Shown here: one piece after another, positions 51,084-60,262 of the stretch
Numbering within the stretch: position 1 is the stretch's first letter
Layout: every line of letters begins with the position of its first letter
Source of the DNA: Azospirillum lipoferum
GTDB taxonomy: Bacteria > Pseudomonadota > Alphaproteobacteria > Azospirillales > Azospirillaceae
Assembly (NCBI RefSeq): GCF_024170005.1
Contig: NZ_JALJXJ010000022.1
Span: forward strand, 1 to 64,000
DNA length: 64,000 nucleotides
Direction: 5' to 3'
Notes under the pieces: generated by a model
The model's database searches: none
What the model was told of the DNA's origin: nothing
The model's input: only the letters and a program-made list of their open reading frames with translations
Made by a program: the position numbers and the translations under genes

Positions 51084-51889
51084 ATCACGGCGCTGACGGT
51101 CCGCGGGTCTGGACAGCCAAGGTTCTGACGCTGTTCCCGGAGATGTTTCCGGGGCCGCTCGGCCACTCGCTGGCCGGCAAGGCGTTGGAAAATGGAGTCT
51201 GGGCGCTGGAATCGGTGGACATTCGCTCGTTCGCGCGCGATAAACACCGCTCCGTCGACGACACCCCCTTCGGCGGAGGGGCCGGCATGGTCATGCGGCC
51301 CGACGTGCTGGACGCGGCTTTGACCGCGACGGCGGGACCTGTGGGGGCACCGGGACGCGGCCGGGCGATCTATCTGTCGCCTCGCGGACGGGTGCTGAAC
51401 CAGGAACTGGTCAAGGAGCTGGCCGCCACCCCGGTGGTGACGCTGCTCTGCGGCCGGTACGAAGGGGTGGACCAGCGGGTCCTCGATGCGCACGGCCTCG
51501 AAGAGGTCAGCCTCGGGGATTTCGTGCTGTCCGGCGGGGAACTCGCCGCGCTCAGCCTGATGGATGCCGTGGTGCGCTTGCTCCCCGGCGTCATGGGCAA
51601 CGTGGAGACGGCGGGCGAAGAGAGTTTCGAACGGGGGTTGCTCGAATACCCCCACTACACCCGGCCGGCGGTCTGGACCGACGGACAGGGTGTGGAGCGC
51701 GCGGTGCCGGAGGTTCTGCTTTCCGGTCACCACGGAAAGGTCAAGGCCTGGCGGCTGGCCGAGGCGGAGAGGATCACGGAGGCCCGACGGCCGGACCTGT
51801 GGTCGCTCTACCAGGCGGGTCGTTCGGCAGAAACTGTTACGAACAAGGGTCGACGGCAGGCTCGCCGGCGCGACCCGAAACCGGAGTGA
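51080..51889 (+). CDS. trmD: tRNA (guanine-N1)-methyltransferase TrmD
   Basis: A 269-residue SPOUT methyltransferase that makes m1G37. The knotted SAM site shows in YLSPRGRVLNQ, LLCGRYEGVDQRV and SLGDFVLSGGELAAL; the C-terminal part binds tRNA (LLEYPHYTRPAVW, LLSGHHGKVKAWR). GTG start overlapping rimM. Confidence 0.97.
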   Translation: MNHGADGPRVWTAKVLTLFPEMFPGPLGHSLAGKALENGVWALESVDIRSFARDKHRSVDDTPFGGGAGMVMRPDVLDAALTATAGPVGAPGRGRAIYLSPRGRVLNQELVKELAATPVVTLLCGRYEGVDQRVLDAHGLEEVSLGDFVLSGGELAALSLMDAVVRLLPGVMGNVETAGEESFERGLLEYPHYTRPAVWTDGQGVERAVPEVLLSGHHGKVKAWRLAEAERITEARRPDLWSLYQAGRSAETVTNKGRRQARRRDPKPE

Positions 51890-51930
51890 CGGTCCGCCGC
51901 GAGGCGCGCCGATAGAAAAGGGGTAGTGCT

Positions 51931-52326
51931 ATGAACCTGTTGCAGCAGCTCGAGCAGGAGCAGATCGAGAAGGCCCTCGGTGGCAAGACGATCCCGGTCT
52001 TCTCGTCGGGCGATACGGTCCGCGTGAACGTGAAGGTCGTCGAAGGCACGCGTGAGCGTGTCCAGGCCTATGAGGGCGTCGTGATCGCCCGCAAGAACGC
52101 CGGTGTGAACAGCTCCTTCACCGTCCGCAAGATCAGCTACGGCGAGGGCGTGGAGCGCGTGTTCCCGCTGTACTCCCCGCGCATCGACTCGATCGAGCTG
52201 GTCCGCAAGGGCGCCGTCCGTCGCGCCAAGCTGTACTATCTGCGCGATCTGCGCGGCAAGGCCGCCCGCATCGCCGAGCGCACCACCGGCCGCGGCATGG
52301 TCAACGGCCGCAAGGCCGCCGAGTAA
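51931..52326 (+). CDS. rplS: 50S ribosomal protein L19
   Basis: A 131-residue protein with the L19 core (FSSGDTVRVNVKVVEGTRERVQAYEGVVIARKN, read in parts, and GEGVERVFPLYSPRIDSIE). AAAAGGGGT precedes the ATG. Last gene of the ffh group. Confidence 0.97.
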   Translation: MNLLQQLEQEQIEKALGGKTIPVFSSGDTVRVNVKVVEGTRERVQAYEGVVIARKNAGVNSSFTVRKISYGEGVERVFPLYSPRIDSIELVRKGAVRRAKLYYLRDLRGKAARIAERTTGRGMVNGRKAAE

Positions 52327-52362
52327 GGCACCTTCCGGTTCGGTTCAGGTTCATAGGTCCGG

Positions 52363-52392
52363 CGCCCGGCCAGTCGGCCGGGCGTCTTCTTC
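52363..52392 (+). terminator. terminator of the ffh-rplS operon
   Basis: CGCCCGGCC (52363-52371) pairs perfectly with GGCCGGGCG (52376-52384) around AGTC, followed by the pyrimidine tract TCTTCTTCCC. Confidence 0.8.
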
Positions 52393-52427
52393 CCGTCACA
52401 ATCAGCAAAGCTTAAGGAGTAGGCGCC

Positions 52428-52562
52428 ATGAAGCGCACGTTCCAGCCGTCCAAAATCGTGCGTAAGCGTCGTCATGGCTTCCGCGCCCGCATGGCCACCG
52501 TCGGCGGCCGCAAGGTGATCGCCCGCCGCCGCGCCCGCGGCCGCAAGGTTCTGAGCGCCTGA
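52428..52562 (+). CDS. rpmH: 50S ribosomal protein L34
   Basis: A 44-residue basic protein (MKRTFQPSKIVRKRRHGFRA... KVLSA) with all L34 features. AAGGAG lies eight to ten bases before the ATG. It heads the rpmH-rnpA-yidD-yidC group. Confidence 0.97.
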   Translation: MKRTFQPSKIVRKRRHGFRARMATVGGRKVIARRRARGRKVLSA

Positions 52563-52570
52563 TCCCCGCG

Positions 52571-52957
52571 ATGGCGGCGCCGGACCGCGGGGTCGGGCGC
52601 CTGATGCGGCGGCCGGAATTTCTGGCCGTGGCCGGGACACGGCGCAAGCATGTGGCTCCCGGCCTGATCCTCCAGGTGCGCCGGCACGACGACAGGCAGC
52701 GGCCCGCCGAAGGCGGTCCGCCCATCCGTTTTGGTTTGACGGCGAGCCGCAAGGTCGGCAACGCGGTGGTGCGCAATCGCGCCCGCCGCCGTTTGCGTGA
52801 GGCCGCGCGGCAGATACTGACCGCTCATGCGGCGCCCGGCCATGACTTCGTGCTGGTCGCCCGCGGCGACACGGCCGAGCGGCCGTGGACCGACCTGCTC
52901 GGCGACCTGACCGCCGGGCTGAAGCGCCTCGGCCTGTGGCGCGAGGCGGAAGGGTAG
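52571..52957 (+). CDS. rnpA: ribonuclease P protein component
   Basis: A 128-residue RNA-binding cofactor of RNase P. The signature KVGNAVVRNRARRRLREA forms the conserved basic helix, preceded by FGLTASRK. It starts eight bases after rpmH. Confidence 0.95.
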   Translation: MAAPDRGVGRLMRRPEFLAVAGTRRKHVAPGLILQVRRHDDRQRPAEGGPPIRFGLTASRKVGNAVVRNRARRRLREAARQILTAHAAPGHDFVLVARGDTAERPWTDLLGDLTAGLKRLGLWREAEG

Positions 52958-52972
52958 GAGGCCCGCGACATC

Positions 52973-53302
52973 ATGTTTCGCATCGCCGGCCTCAGCCCGC
53001 TCGCGCACCTGCTCCGCGCGCTCGTCTATCTCTATCGCTGGACCTTGTCGCCCTTCGTGGGCTGGCAGTGCCGTTTCCAGCCGACCTGCTCCTGCTACGC
53101 CATCGAATCGCTGGAAAAGCACGGTGCCATCCGGGGGGGATGGCTCACGGTGCGCCGGCTCGGGCGTTGCCATCCCTGGGGCGGGGCGGGCTGGGATCCC
53201 GTGCCCGATCCCGGTGCGCCCCAGGCGCGCATGATGCCGCATCGCTGCGGTCCTCGGGAAAAGGGGCATGCGGCGGTTGCCCAGCCCGGCGAAAACCCGT
53301 AA
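52973..53302 (+). CDS. yidD: membrane protein insertion efficiency factor YidD
   Basis: A 109-residue peripheral membrane protein with the conserved core YRWTLSPFVGWQCRFQPTCS-CYAIESLEKHG (three Cys) and RLGRCHPWGGAGWDPVP. It assists YidC-dependent insertion. It lies between rnpA and yidC in the standard order. Confidence 0.95.
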   Translation: MFRIAGLSPLAHLLRALVYLYRWTLSPFVGWQCRFQPTCSCYAIESLEKHGAIRGGWLTVRRLGRCHPWGGAGWDPVPDPGAPQARMMPHRCGPREKGHAAVAQPGENP

Positions 53303-53357
53303 CAAGGCCGCGCACACGCCGCCCTTCTTCCAAAGGCCCCACGGCAACCGGGACGCC

Positions 53358-55085
53358 ATGACCGACCAACGCAACCTCATCATCGCGATTGCCCTGTCGA
53401 TCGCCATCCTTCTGGGCTTCCAGTTTTTCTACGAGAAGCCGCGGGTGGAGCAGCAGAAGCAACTCGCCGCCCAGCAGGCCGCCCAGACGGAGCAGTCGGT
53501 GCCGGTGCCGGCCCCCGGCGTGCCCGCCCAGCAGCCTCCCGCCACGGTTGAGGTCGCGAAGGAGCGCCCGGAACTGCTCGCCGAGCAGATGGCCGCCGGC
53601 ACCCGCGTGAAGATCGACACGCCGGCCCTGCACGGCTCGGTCAACCTCGTCGGTGGCCGCATCGACGACCTGACGCTGGCCCAGTACCATGAGACCCCGG
53701 ACCCGAAGAGCCCGGAGATCGTGCTGCTGGCCCCGGCAGGCACGCCCGCCGCCTATTACGCCGAGTTCGGCTGGGTCCCGCAGGGCGCCGGCATCGCCAC
53801 CCCGACCGCGACCACGCGCTGGACTGCCGACGGCGCCGCGCTGACCCCGGACAAGCCGCTGACCCTGACCTGGGACAATGGCCAGGGACTGGTGTTCGAG
53901 CGCAAGATCGCCGTCGACCCGGACTTCATGTTCACGGTGACGCAGTCGGTCCGCAACACCGGCGCCACCCCGGTCACCCTGCTGCCCTACAGCCTGGTGT
54001 CGCGCAGCGGCACGCCGCACACGTCGGGCTACTACATCCTGCATGAAGGTCCGCTCGGCGTCTTCAACGGATCGCTGACCGAAGAGAAGTACGACGACGT
54101 CCGCAAGGCCGGTTCGATCGCCAAGGAGACCACCGGCGGCTGGGTCGGCATCACCGACAAGTACTGGCTGGTGTCGCTGGTGCCCGACCCGAACGAGAAG
54201 GTCACGGCGCGCTTCCTCTACAACCAGGTCGCCAACACCGACCGCTACCAGACCGACACCATGGGTGCGCCGGTCACGGTGGCGCCGGGTGCCTCGGTCG
54301 AGAACACCGGCCGCCTGTTCGCCGGCGCCAAGCAGGTGAAGCTGCTGGACAGCTACTCCGAGAAGCTGAACATCAAGAACTTCGATCTGGCCATCGACTT
54401 CGGCTGGTTCTACTTCCTGACCAAGCCCTTCTTCTACGCGCTGGATTTCCTGGGCCGTGTCATCGGCAACTTCGGCATCGCCATCCTGGTGCTGACCGTC
54501 TGCGTCAAGGCCGTCTTCTTCCCGCTCGCCAACAAGTCCTATCAGGCGATGAGCAAGATGAAGGCCCTGCAACCGAAGATGCAGGAGCTGCGCGAGAAGT
54601 TCGGCGACGATCAGGCGCGCATGAACCAGGAACTGATGGCGCTGTACAAGCGCGAGAAGGTTTCCCCGGTGTCGGGCTGCCTGCCGATCCTGATCCAGAT
54701 CCCGGTGTTCTTCTCGCTCTACAAGGTTCTGTTCGTGACCATCGAAATGCGGCATGCGCCGTTCTTCGGCTGGATCCACGACCTGTCCTCGCCCGATCCG
54801 ACGAACCTGTTCACGGCGTTCGGCCTGATCCCGTGGAGCCCGCCGACCATGCTGCATCTCGGCCTGTGGCCGCTGATCATGGGCGTGACGATGTGGTTCC
54901 AGCAGAAGATGAACCCGGCGCCGCCGGACCCGGTCCAGGCCAAGGTGTTCCAGTTCCTGCCCATCGTCTTCACCTTCATGCTTGCCGGATTCCCGGCCGG
55001 TCTGGTGATCTACTGGGCCTGGAACAACACCCTGTCGGTCCTGCAGCAGTGGACCATCATGAAGCGCATGGGCGTGAAGGCCTGA
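53358..55085 (+). CDS. yidC: membrane protein insertase YidC
   Basis: A 575-residue insertase. N-terminal helix (LIIAIALSIAILLGFQFFY), a Gln/Ala/Pro-rich linker, a periplasmic beta-supersandwich P1 domain (about 75-330), then the 60KD_IMP core with five helices from about 350 (FFYALDFLGRVIGNFGIAILVLTVCVK in parts, the cytoplasmic hairpin MKALQPKMQELREKFGDD, and PVFFSLYKVLFV). The ATG at 53358 is preceded by GGGACGCC. Confidence 0.96.
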   Translation: MTDQRNLIIAIALSIAILLGFQFFYEKPRVEQQKQLAAQQAAQTEQSVPVPAPGVPAQQPPATVEVAKERPELLAEQMAAGTRVKIDTPALHGSVNLVGGRIDDLTLAQYHETPDPKSPEIVLLAPAGTPAAYYAEFGWVPQGAGIATPTATTRWTADGAALTPDKPLTLTWDNGQGLVFERKIAVDPDFMFTVTQSVRNTGATPVTLLPYSLVSRSGTPHTSGYYILHEGPLGVFNGSLTEEKYDDVRKAGSIAKETTGGWVGITDKYWLVSLVPDPNEKVTARFLYNQVANTDRYQTDTMGAPVTVAPGASVENTGRLFAGAKQVKLLDSYSEKLNIKNFDLAIDFGWFYFLTKPFFYALDFLGRVIGNFGIAILVLTVCVKAVFFPLANKSYQAMSKMKALQPKMQELREKFGDDQARMNQELMALYKREKVSPVSGCLPILIQIPVFFSLYKVLFVTIEMRHAPFFGWIHDLSSPDPTNLFTAFGLIPWSPPTMLHLGLWPLIMGVTMWFQQKMNPAPPDPVQAKVFQFLPIVFTFMLAGFPAGLVIYWAWNNTLSVLQQWTIMKRMGVKA

Positions 55086-55116
55086 TCCGTCAGCCTCTGC
55101 CCGATGTCTGAGACCT

Positions 55117-55164
55117 GCCGCCGGCAAAGGCCCTTGACGGGACTTTGCCGGCGGTATGTTTTTT
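55117..55164 (+). terminator. terminator after yidC, overlapping a candidate engB promoter
   Basis: CCGCCGGCAAAG (55118-55129) pairs perfectly with CTTTGCCGGCGG (55143-55154), followed by a T-rich run. The loop holds CTTGAC (55133-55138) and TATGTT follows at 55155, so a promoter for engB may overlap. Confidence 0.8.
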
Positions 55165-55190
55165 AGCCGACCAAAACGAGAGCGCCCGCC

Positions 55191-55874
55191 ATGACCAGCC
55201 CCGACACGCCGACCCCCAACACCCCCAGCATCGTTTCCGGCTTCGACGAGGCCGCGCTGGAGGCTGGGCGGCTGCTGTTCGCCAAGGAGTGCGACTTCGT
55301 CTGGGGCGCCAACGCGCTGAACCAGCTGCCGGAGGCCGACCTGCCGGAGGTCGCCTTCGCCGGCCGGTCGAACGTCGGCAAGTCGAGCCTCGTCAACGCC
55401 CTGACCGGGCGCAAGACGCTGGCCCGCACCTCCAACACGCCGGGCCGCACGCAGCAGCTCAACTTCTTCAACCTCGGCAACCGTCTGAAGCTGGTGGACA
55501 TGCCCGGCTATGGCTATGCCAAGGAATCGAAGGAGAAGGTGGAGGCGTGGAACGACATGGTCCGCCGCTTCCTGCGCGGCCGGGTCACCCTGCGCCGGGC
55601 GCTGGTGCTGATCGATTCGCGCCATGGGATGAAGCCGCACGACCATGAGATCATGGAGATGCTCGATCGCACGGCGGTGCCCTACGTCGTCGTGCTGACC
55701 AAGGCGGACAAGGTCAAGGCGGCGGATCTCGACAGGATTCGCCGCGACACCCAGGTCGGGCTGAAGAAGCACCCCGCCGCCTTCCCGGACATCCACGTCA
55801 CCAGTTCCGAGAAGGGCACCGGCATCGCGGAACTGCGCGCCAGCCTCGCCGCCCTCGCGCTCGGCGCGGAATAG
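55191..55874 (+). CDS. engB: ribosome biogenesis GTPase EngB (YihA/YsxC)
   Basis: A 227-residue GTPase needed for 50S maturation. G1 is AGRSNVGKSSL, the switch region NTPGRTQQLNFF, G3 DMPGYGYAKES, G4 LTKADK. The N-terminal 40 residues are a variable extension. Standard place after yidC. Confidence 0.95.
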   Translation: MTSPDTPTPNTPSIVSGFDEAALEAGRLLFAKECDFVWGANALNQLPEADLPEVAFAGRSNVGKSSLVNALTGRKTLARTSNTPGRTQQLNFFNLGNRLKLVDMPGYGYAKESKEKVEAWNDMVRRFLRGRVTLRRALVLIDSRHGMKPHDHEIMEMLDRTAVPYVVVLTKADKVKAADLDRIRRDTQVGLKKHPAAFPDIHVTSSEKGTGIAELRASLAALALGAE

Positions 55875-55887
55875 GCGGGCCGCGGCG

Positions 55888-57174
55888 ATGGGTGGCCTTT
55901 CTCCCGCGCTGCTGTTCCTGATGCAGGCCCTGCTGTTGATCGCCGGGCCGTTTCTGTTGTGGCGGCTCGGCGGCGGGCGTCACATCGCCCCGATGGTGGT
56001 CGTCCAGATCCTGTTCGGCGTGGCGCTGGGGCCGTCGCTGCTCGGCCGGCTGGTGCCGGATCTGTGGGGCGTGCTGTTCGCGCCTGCCGCGCTCGCGCCG
56101 CTGTCCGGTCTGGCGTTGATGGCGGTGGTATTCTTCGCCTTCCTCACCGGCCTGCACCTCGACCCCGCCGAGTTCCGCGGGCGGGGCGGGGCCTTCGCCG
56201 CCGTGGCGCTGTCCAGCATGCTGGTGCCGACCCTGCTGGGCGGGGCCCTGGGCTGGTGGCTGGCCGGCGCCTTCCCCGGCATGACCGGGAGGCATGCGAC
56301 CCCCGGATTGTTCGCCGCCGGATTCGGCATCTGCGTCGGCGTCACCGCCCTGCCGGTGCTGGGCGCCATCCTGCGCGAGATGGATCTGCTGGGCGACCGG
56401 GTCGGGCGGCTGGCGCTGGGCTATGCCGCGGTGAACGACGCGCTGCTCTGGCTGCTGATCACCGCTGTTTTGGCCTGGTCGACGGCGGACGGCGGGGATC
56501 CGTGGGCGGTCGCTCGGGTGGGGTTGCTGGGCTTCGCCTATGTCGGGGCGACGGTCTTGATTGTCCGACCGCTGCTCGACCGGCTGCTGGAACGGGTGGC
56601 GCCGGAAGGCCGGATGGGCGACACCGCGGTGGTGGTGACCTGTGCCGCGCTGCTGGCGTCGGCCGCGGTGACCGAACTGATCGGGCTGCATTACATCCTG
56701 GGCGCCTTCATCGCCGGCAGCGCGATGCCGCGCCGCTACGCGGCGGCGATCCTCGACCGGCTGGAGCATTTCGCCACGCTGATCCTGCTGCCCTTCTTCT
56801 TCACGCTGACCGGGCTGAAGGTGAATCTGACGCTGGACGACCCGGCGCAATGGACCGTCTTCGCCCTCGCCAGCCTCGCCACGCTCACCGGCAAGATGGC
56901 GGGCACCGCGCTACCGGCCCGCTGGACCGGCGAAAGCTGGCCGGACGCGCTCCGGCTCGGCACGCTGATGCCGTGCAAGGGGCTGATGGAGGTCATCGTG
57001 CTGACCGTCCTGCTGGAGGCTGGGGTGCTGTCCAGCCCATGTTTCTCGGCGATGGTACTGATGGCGGTGGCGGTCACGGCGCTGACTCAACCGATGACGC
57101 GGCTGGCCGGATTGTGGCGGCCGGCCGGCGGCACCGCCGCGGCGACCGCGGGTGGCCATCGCGGGGGTGTGTGA
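55888..57174 (+). CDS. CPA2-type cation:proton antiporter
   Basis: A 428-residue membrane protein with about twelve helices of the Na+/H+ exchanger (Kef/NapA-like) fold, without the regulatory Trk-N domain of KefB/C. Features include VVVQILFGVALGPSLLG, FFAFLTGLHLDPAEF, the NDALLWLL segment with the ion-binding Asp, and PFFFTLTGLKVNLTL. It starts 14 bases after engB, so it is co-transcribed with it; this place between engB and argB is usually free. Confidence 0.88.
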   Translation: MGGLSPALLFLMQALLLIAGPFLLWRLGGGRHIAPMVVVQILFGVALGPSLLGRLVPDLWGVLFAPAALAPLSGLALMAVVFFAFLTGLHLDPAEFRGRGGAFAAVALSSMLVPTLLGGALGWWLAGAFPGMTGRHATPGLFAAGFGICVGVTALPVLGAILREMDLLGDRVGRLALGYAAVNDALLWLLITAVLAWSTADGGDPWAVARVGLLGFAYVGATVLIVRPLLDRLLERVAPEGRMGDTAVVVTCAALLASAAVTELIGLHYILGAFIAGSAMPRRYAAAILDRLEHFATLILLPFFFTLTGLKVNLTLDDPAQWTVFALASLATLTGKMAGTALPARWTGESWPDALRLGTLMPCKGLMEVIVLTVLLEAGVLSSPCFSAMVLMAVAVTALTQPMTRLAGLWRPAGGTAAATAGGHRGGV

Positions 57175-57256
57175 CCGATAAATTGCCCCCTAGGCAACCG
57201 ACCGGCCTTTCCGTTAAAGAAACCCGACATTCCACCCCGACAAAGGGCATCCTCCC

Positions 57257-58156
57257 GTGCAGACTCCCACCCGTGACGAGTGGCTCGCCAAGGCCCGTAC
57301 CCTGTCCGAAGCGCTGCCCTACATGCGCCGCTATGCCGGGAGCACCTTCGTCATCAAGTACGGCGGCCATGCCATGGGCGATGCCAGCCTGGCGGAGCTG
57401 TTCGCGCGCGACATCGTCCTCCTGAAGCAGGTCGGCATCAACCCTGTGGTCGTCCATGGCGGCGGGCCGCAGATCGGCCAGATGCTGGAGCGGCTGAAGA
57501 TCAAGTCCAGCTTCATCGACGGCCTGCGCGTCACCGACAAGGAGACGGTCGAGGTGGTCGAGATGGTGCTGGCCGGCTCCATCAACAAGCAGATCGTCGC
57601 CGCCATCAACAGCGCCGGCGGCCGCGCCGTCGGCCTGTCGGGCAAGGACAGCAACCTGATCACCGCCCGCCGTCTGGAGCGCGTCCAGCGCGATCCCGAC
57701 AGCAATATCGAGCGGGTGCTGGACCTGGGATTCGTCGGTGAACCGTACAAGGTGAACCCGCAGATCCTGCACGCGCTCGCCCAGTCGGACATCATCCCGG
57801 TGATCGCCCCGGTCGGCTTCGACGTCAACGGCGACACCTACAACATCAACGCCGACACGGCGGCCGGCGCGGTCGCGGCGGCGGTGAAGGCAGCCCGCTT
57901 CTTCCTGCTGACCGACGTTGCCGGCGTGCTGGACAAGGAGAAGAAGCTGATCGAGAAGATGTCGCTGGAGGATGCCCACAAGGCCATCGCCGACGGCACC
58001 GCGTCCGGCGGCATGATCCCGAAGATCGAGACCTGCATCAGTGCGGTGGAGCAGGGCGTCGATGCCGCTGTTATCCTGGATGGCCGTGTGCCGCACGCGC
58101 TGCTGCTGGAGATCTTCACCGAAGGCGGCGCCGGCACCCTGATCGGCAAGGCCTGA
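57257..58156 (+). CDS. argB: acetylglutamate kinase
   Basis: A 299-residue amino-acid kinase of arginine synthesis. FVIKYGGHAMGD binds ATP phosphates, VVHGGGPQIGQML binds acetylglutamate, and GLSGKDSNLITARR, INADTAAGAVAAAVKA and GGMIPKIETC are family motifs. The N-terminal helix (RDEWLAKARTLSEALPYMRRY) is the one that mediates arginine-sensitive hexamer forms. GTG start. Confidence 0.96.
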   Translation: MQTPTRDEWLAKARTLSEALPYMRRYAGSTFVIKYGGHAMGDASLAELFARDIVLLKQVGINPVVVHGGGPQIGQMLERLKIKSSFIDGLRVTDKETVEVVEMVLAGSINKQIVAAINSAGGRAVGLSGKDSNLITARRLERVQRDPDSNIERVLDLGFVGEPYKVNPQILHALAQSDIIPVIAPVGFDVNGDTYNINADTAAGAVAAAVKAARFFLLTDVAGVLDKEKKLIEKMSLEDAHKAIADGTASGGMIPKIETCISAVEQGVDAAVILDGRVPHALLLEIFTEGGAGTLIGKA

Positions 58157-58175
58157 CACTGTCCAAGGGACCCTG

Positions 58176-58469
58176 ATGAGCGATCTGCGCAAGGACCTGC
58201 TGCGTCAGATGAAGGCCATCCGCGAGAAGATGGACCCGAAACTGGTGGAGCGCGTCAAATTGGCGGCATTGGGCAAGGTCCCCTATGACAGCGACGCGGC
58301 GAAGGAGGCGGTCGGCCACTTCCTCGACGCCAAGCGGGACGGCGGCGCCTTCCGCCGCAAGCTGGAACAGGCGCTGAAGGCCGAGGGTGGGACGCTGGAT
58401 CTCGACGGGGAGAAGGCGGCGCCCGCCAAACCGGCCGGGAAGCCACGTCGCGGCGGTCGCATCATATAG
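58176..58469 (+). CDS. small basic hypothetical protein downstream of argB
   Basis: A 97-residue protein, helical and charged (LRKDLLRQMKAIREKMDPKLVERVKL), with a basic Pro/Gly/Arg tail (KPRRGGRII). No signal peptide or membrane segment. It lies 19 bases after argB and is probably co-transcribed. I do not recognise the family. Confidence 0.7.
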   Translation: MSDLRKDLLRQMKAIREKMDPKLVERVKLAALGKVPYDSDAAKEAVGHFLDAKRDGGAFRRKLEQALKAEGGTLDLDGEKAAPAKPAGKPRRGGRII

Positions 58470-58581
58470 ACTTTTGGTGCTCTGCCTGCTCTCTTAGTCG
58501 GCGGTGAGCATTCGCCAGGACCCGGATCTTTGACAGGGCCATTCGGGATCCAATCTGCGTAGAACTGCCTGGGAGGCCGGC

Positions 58582-60180
58582 ATGGCGGCGGACGGAGTCC
58601 CCTTGAGCGGTTTGCGGACTGTGCCGGCTGACCGGCTTGCCCGTCTTCTCGGTGGCGAGGCGCCCCAGACCATTGCTGCGGTGCTGTCAGCTCTTCCAAC
58701 CGAAGTGGCGGCCGAGGCGCTGATGGCGTTGGACGACCACCTTCAGCCTCTTGCCGTGCGCTGCCTGGCGCGCACACGTCGGCCATCGCCCGCCGCGCTC
58801 GCGGTTCTCGACCAAGTGCTGACGATGGCCGAGTCTGCGGATTCTGCCGTTGGGGCGGAGGCCCTCGCCCGTATTCTCGACCATGTGGCACCGGAACGGC
58901 AGGGCGCGCTTCGCGCTGCCGCCGATGCCGCCCCCACGGATACCGCCGTCATGCCGAGCGCACCCGAGCAGGATACGGAGGTCGGATGGACCCCGCCGGT
59001 TCTGCCATCAGGCTTGGCGGCCCTGCTCCAGAACAGGCGGGTTTTGGTAGACCGCCTGCCGATGCTCGAGGTGGTGATCGACCGTTTCGTGCGCATGCTT
59101 GCCACCTCCCTGCGCGCCTATAGCGGTGCGTCTGTCGATGTGGCTCTGGTGAGTATGCGGTCGGTGCGCTTTGGCGACTGGGTCAATGACGAGACGGGCG
59201 AACGGCCGCTGATCCCGTTTCGCGCGGATCCCTGGAACGATTACGGGCTGCTCGCCATCGACCGGGCCTTTGCCGAGGCGTTGGGCGAAGCCCAGCTCGG
59301 GGGTGATCCGGCCGATGTCTGCCTGCGCATTCCGTCGCGGACTCTCAGCAAATTGGACCTTGAGTTGGCGATGGGGGCGGCCCGCCGGCTGCTGGGTGAA
59401 CTCGGAGCGGCTTTCAAGCCGGTCGCCACGGTGCGTTTCGATGCGGACCGCATCGAAACATGCCCACGTTTTGCGATCATCGCCCGACCGTCTTGCGGCT
59501 GCATGTGCGTGCGAGTCGCGGTCGAACTGGATGGGCGGGCCGGTGGCCTGGATCTGCTCCTGCCCTATGGGCTCTTGGAACCGGTGCGCCCACAACTGCA
59601 GTCGATGTTTGCTGGAGAACGCTTCGGCAACGATCCGTTGTGGCGCCGCCATCTGCTGCGGGAGACGCTGCACAGCCAGACGACCGTGCAGGTCTTGGTT
59701 GGTACGATGCAGCTGCCATTATCCGATCTGTTGGCGGCGGCACCTGGGACGGTCTTCGCCGTCGACGGCGACGCCGATGGGGCCGTCCGCGTCGAGGTGG
59801 CGGGCCGCTCGCTGGTGACCGGACGGCTCCGTGCCGGCGAGCGGTGCTGGCGGGTTGTCGTCGCCTCCGAACCGGATGACCTGGAGATCCCCCGTCAACT
59901 CCCGCGGATGGCTGCATCGGCGGCGAAAGCCAGAGCGACGCCGGCAAGTTCCGCCCTGCTTGAGGTGGGTGTGAAGCTTTCAGTCATCATTGGCACGGTG
60001 GAACGACCCCTGGCCGACATTCTGGCGTTGACCCATGGGGGCGTGTTGGATTTGGACCGCCCGGTTCAGGCACCGGTCGATGTCTGTGTCGAAGGACAGG
60101 CAATTGCCCATGGCGAACTGGTTGCCGTAAATGGAGGGTTTGGGGTGCGTCTGCTGGAAATGGCGAGAGCGCGGGGGTGA
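58582..60180 (+). CDS. flagellar-switch-like fusion: FliG middle domain + FliM + FliN
   Basis: A 532-residue protein. Residues about 10-115 match the FliG middle domain (GEAPQTIAAVLSALPTEVAAEAL at the EHPQ-type motif, then GAEALARILDHVAPERQ). Residues about 150-350 match the FliM middle domain (LPMLEVVIDRFVRMLATSL, VRFGDWVNDETG, LLAIDRAFAEALGEAQLGG). Two SpoA/FliN domains end the chain (about 363-430, TVQVLVGTMQLPLSDLLAAAPG; about 455-528, VGVKLSVIIGTVERPLADILALTHG). The MotA-facing FliG C-terminal domain and the CheY-binding FliM N-peptide are absent. No flagellar gene is near. Third codon positions hold more A/T than in the neighbours. GGGAGG lies before the ATG; TTGACA at 58529 is a possible -35. 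Confidence 0.7.
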   Translation: MAADGVPLSGLRTVPADRLARLLGGEAPQTIAAVLSALPTEVAAEALMALDDHLQPLAVRCLARTRRPSPAALAVLDQVLTMAESADSAVGAEALARILDHVAPERQGALRAAADAAPTDTAVMPSAPEQDTEVGWTPPVLPSGLAALLQNRRVLVDRLPMLEVVIDRFVRMLATSLRAYSGASVDVALVSMRSVRFGDWVNDETGERPLIPFRADPWNDYGLLAIDRAFAEALGEAQLGGDPADVCLRIPSRTLSKLDLELAMGAARRLLGELGAAFKPVATVRFDADRIETCPRFAIIARPSCGCMCVRVAVELDGRAGGLDLLLPYGLLEPVRPQLQSMFAGERFGNDPLWRRHLLRETLHSQTTVQVLVGTMQLPLSDLLAAAPGTVFAVDGDADGAVRVEVAGRSLVTGRLRAGERCWRVVVASEPDDLEIPRQLPRMAASAAKARATPASSALLEVGVKLSVIIGTVERPLADILALTHGGVLDLDRPVQAPVDVCVEGQAIAHGELVAVNGGFGVRLLEMARARG

Positions 60181-60262
60181 TCCCGTCGATCATGTTGCCG
60201 TCCTGCTGCTCCACACGGACGAAGGATGGGCTGAGTTCAAAGCCACGCAAGGAGCGCTAGAC

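Noticed and set aside
53145..55796. Long open frame antisense to yidD, yidC and engB
   Set aside because: It spans three certain genes on the other strand and has no recognisable protein pattern.
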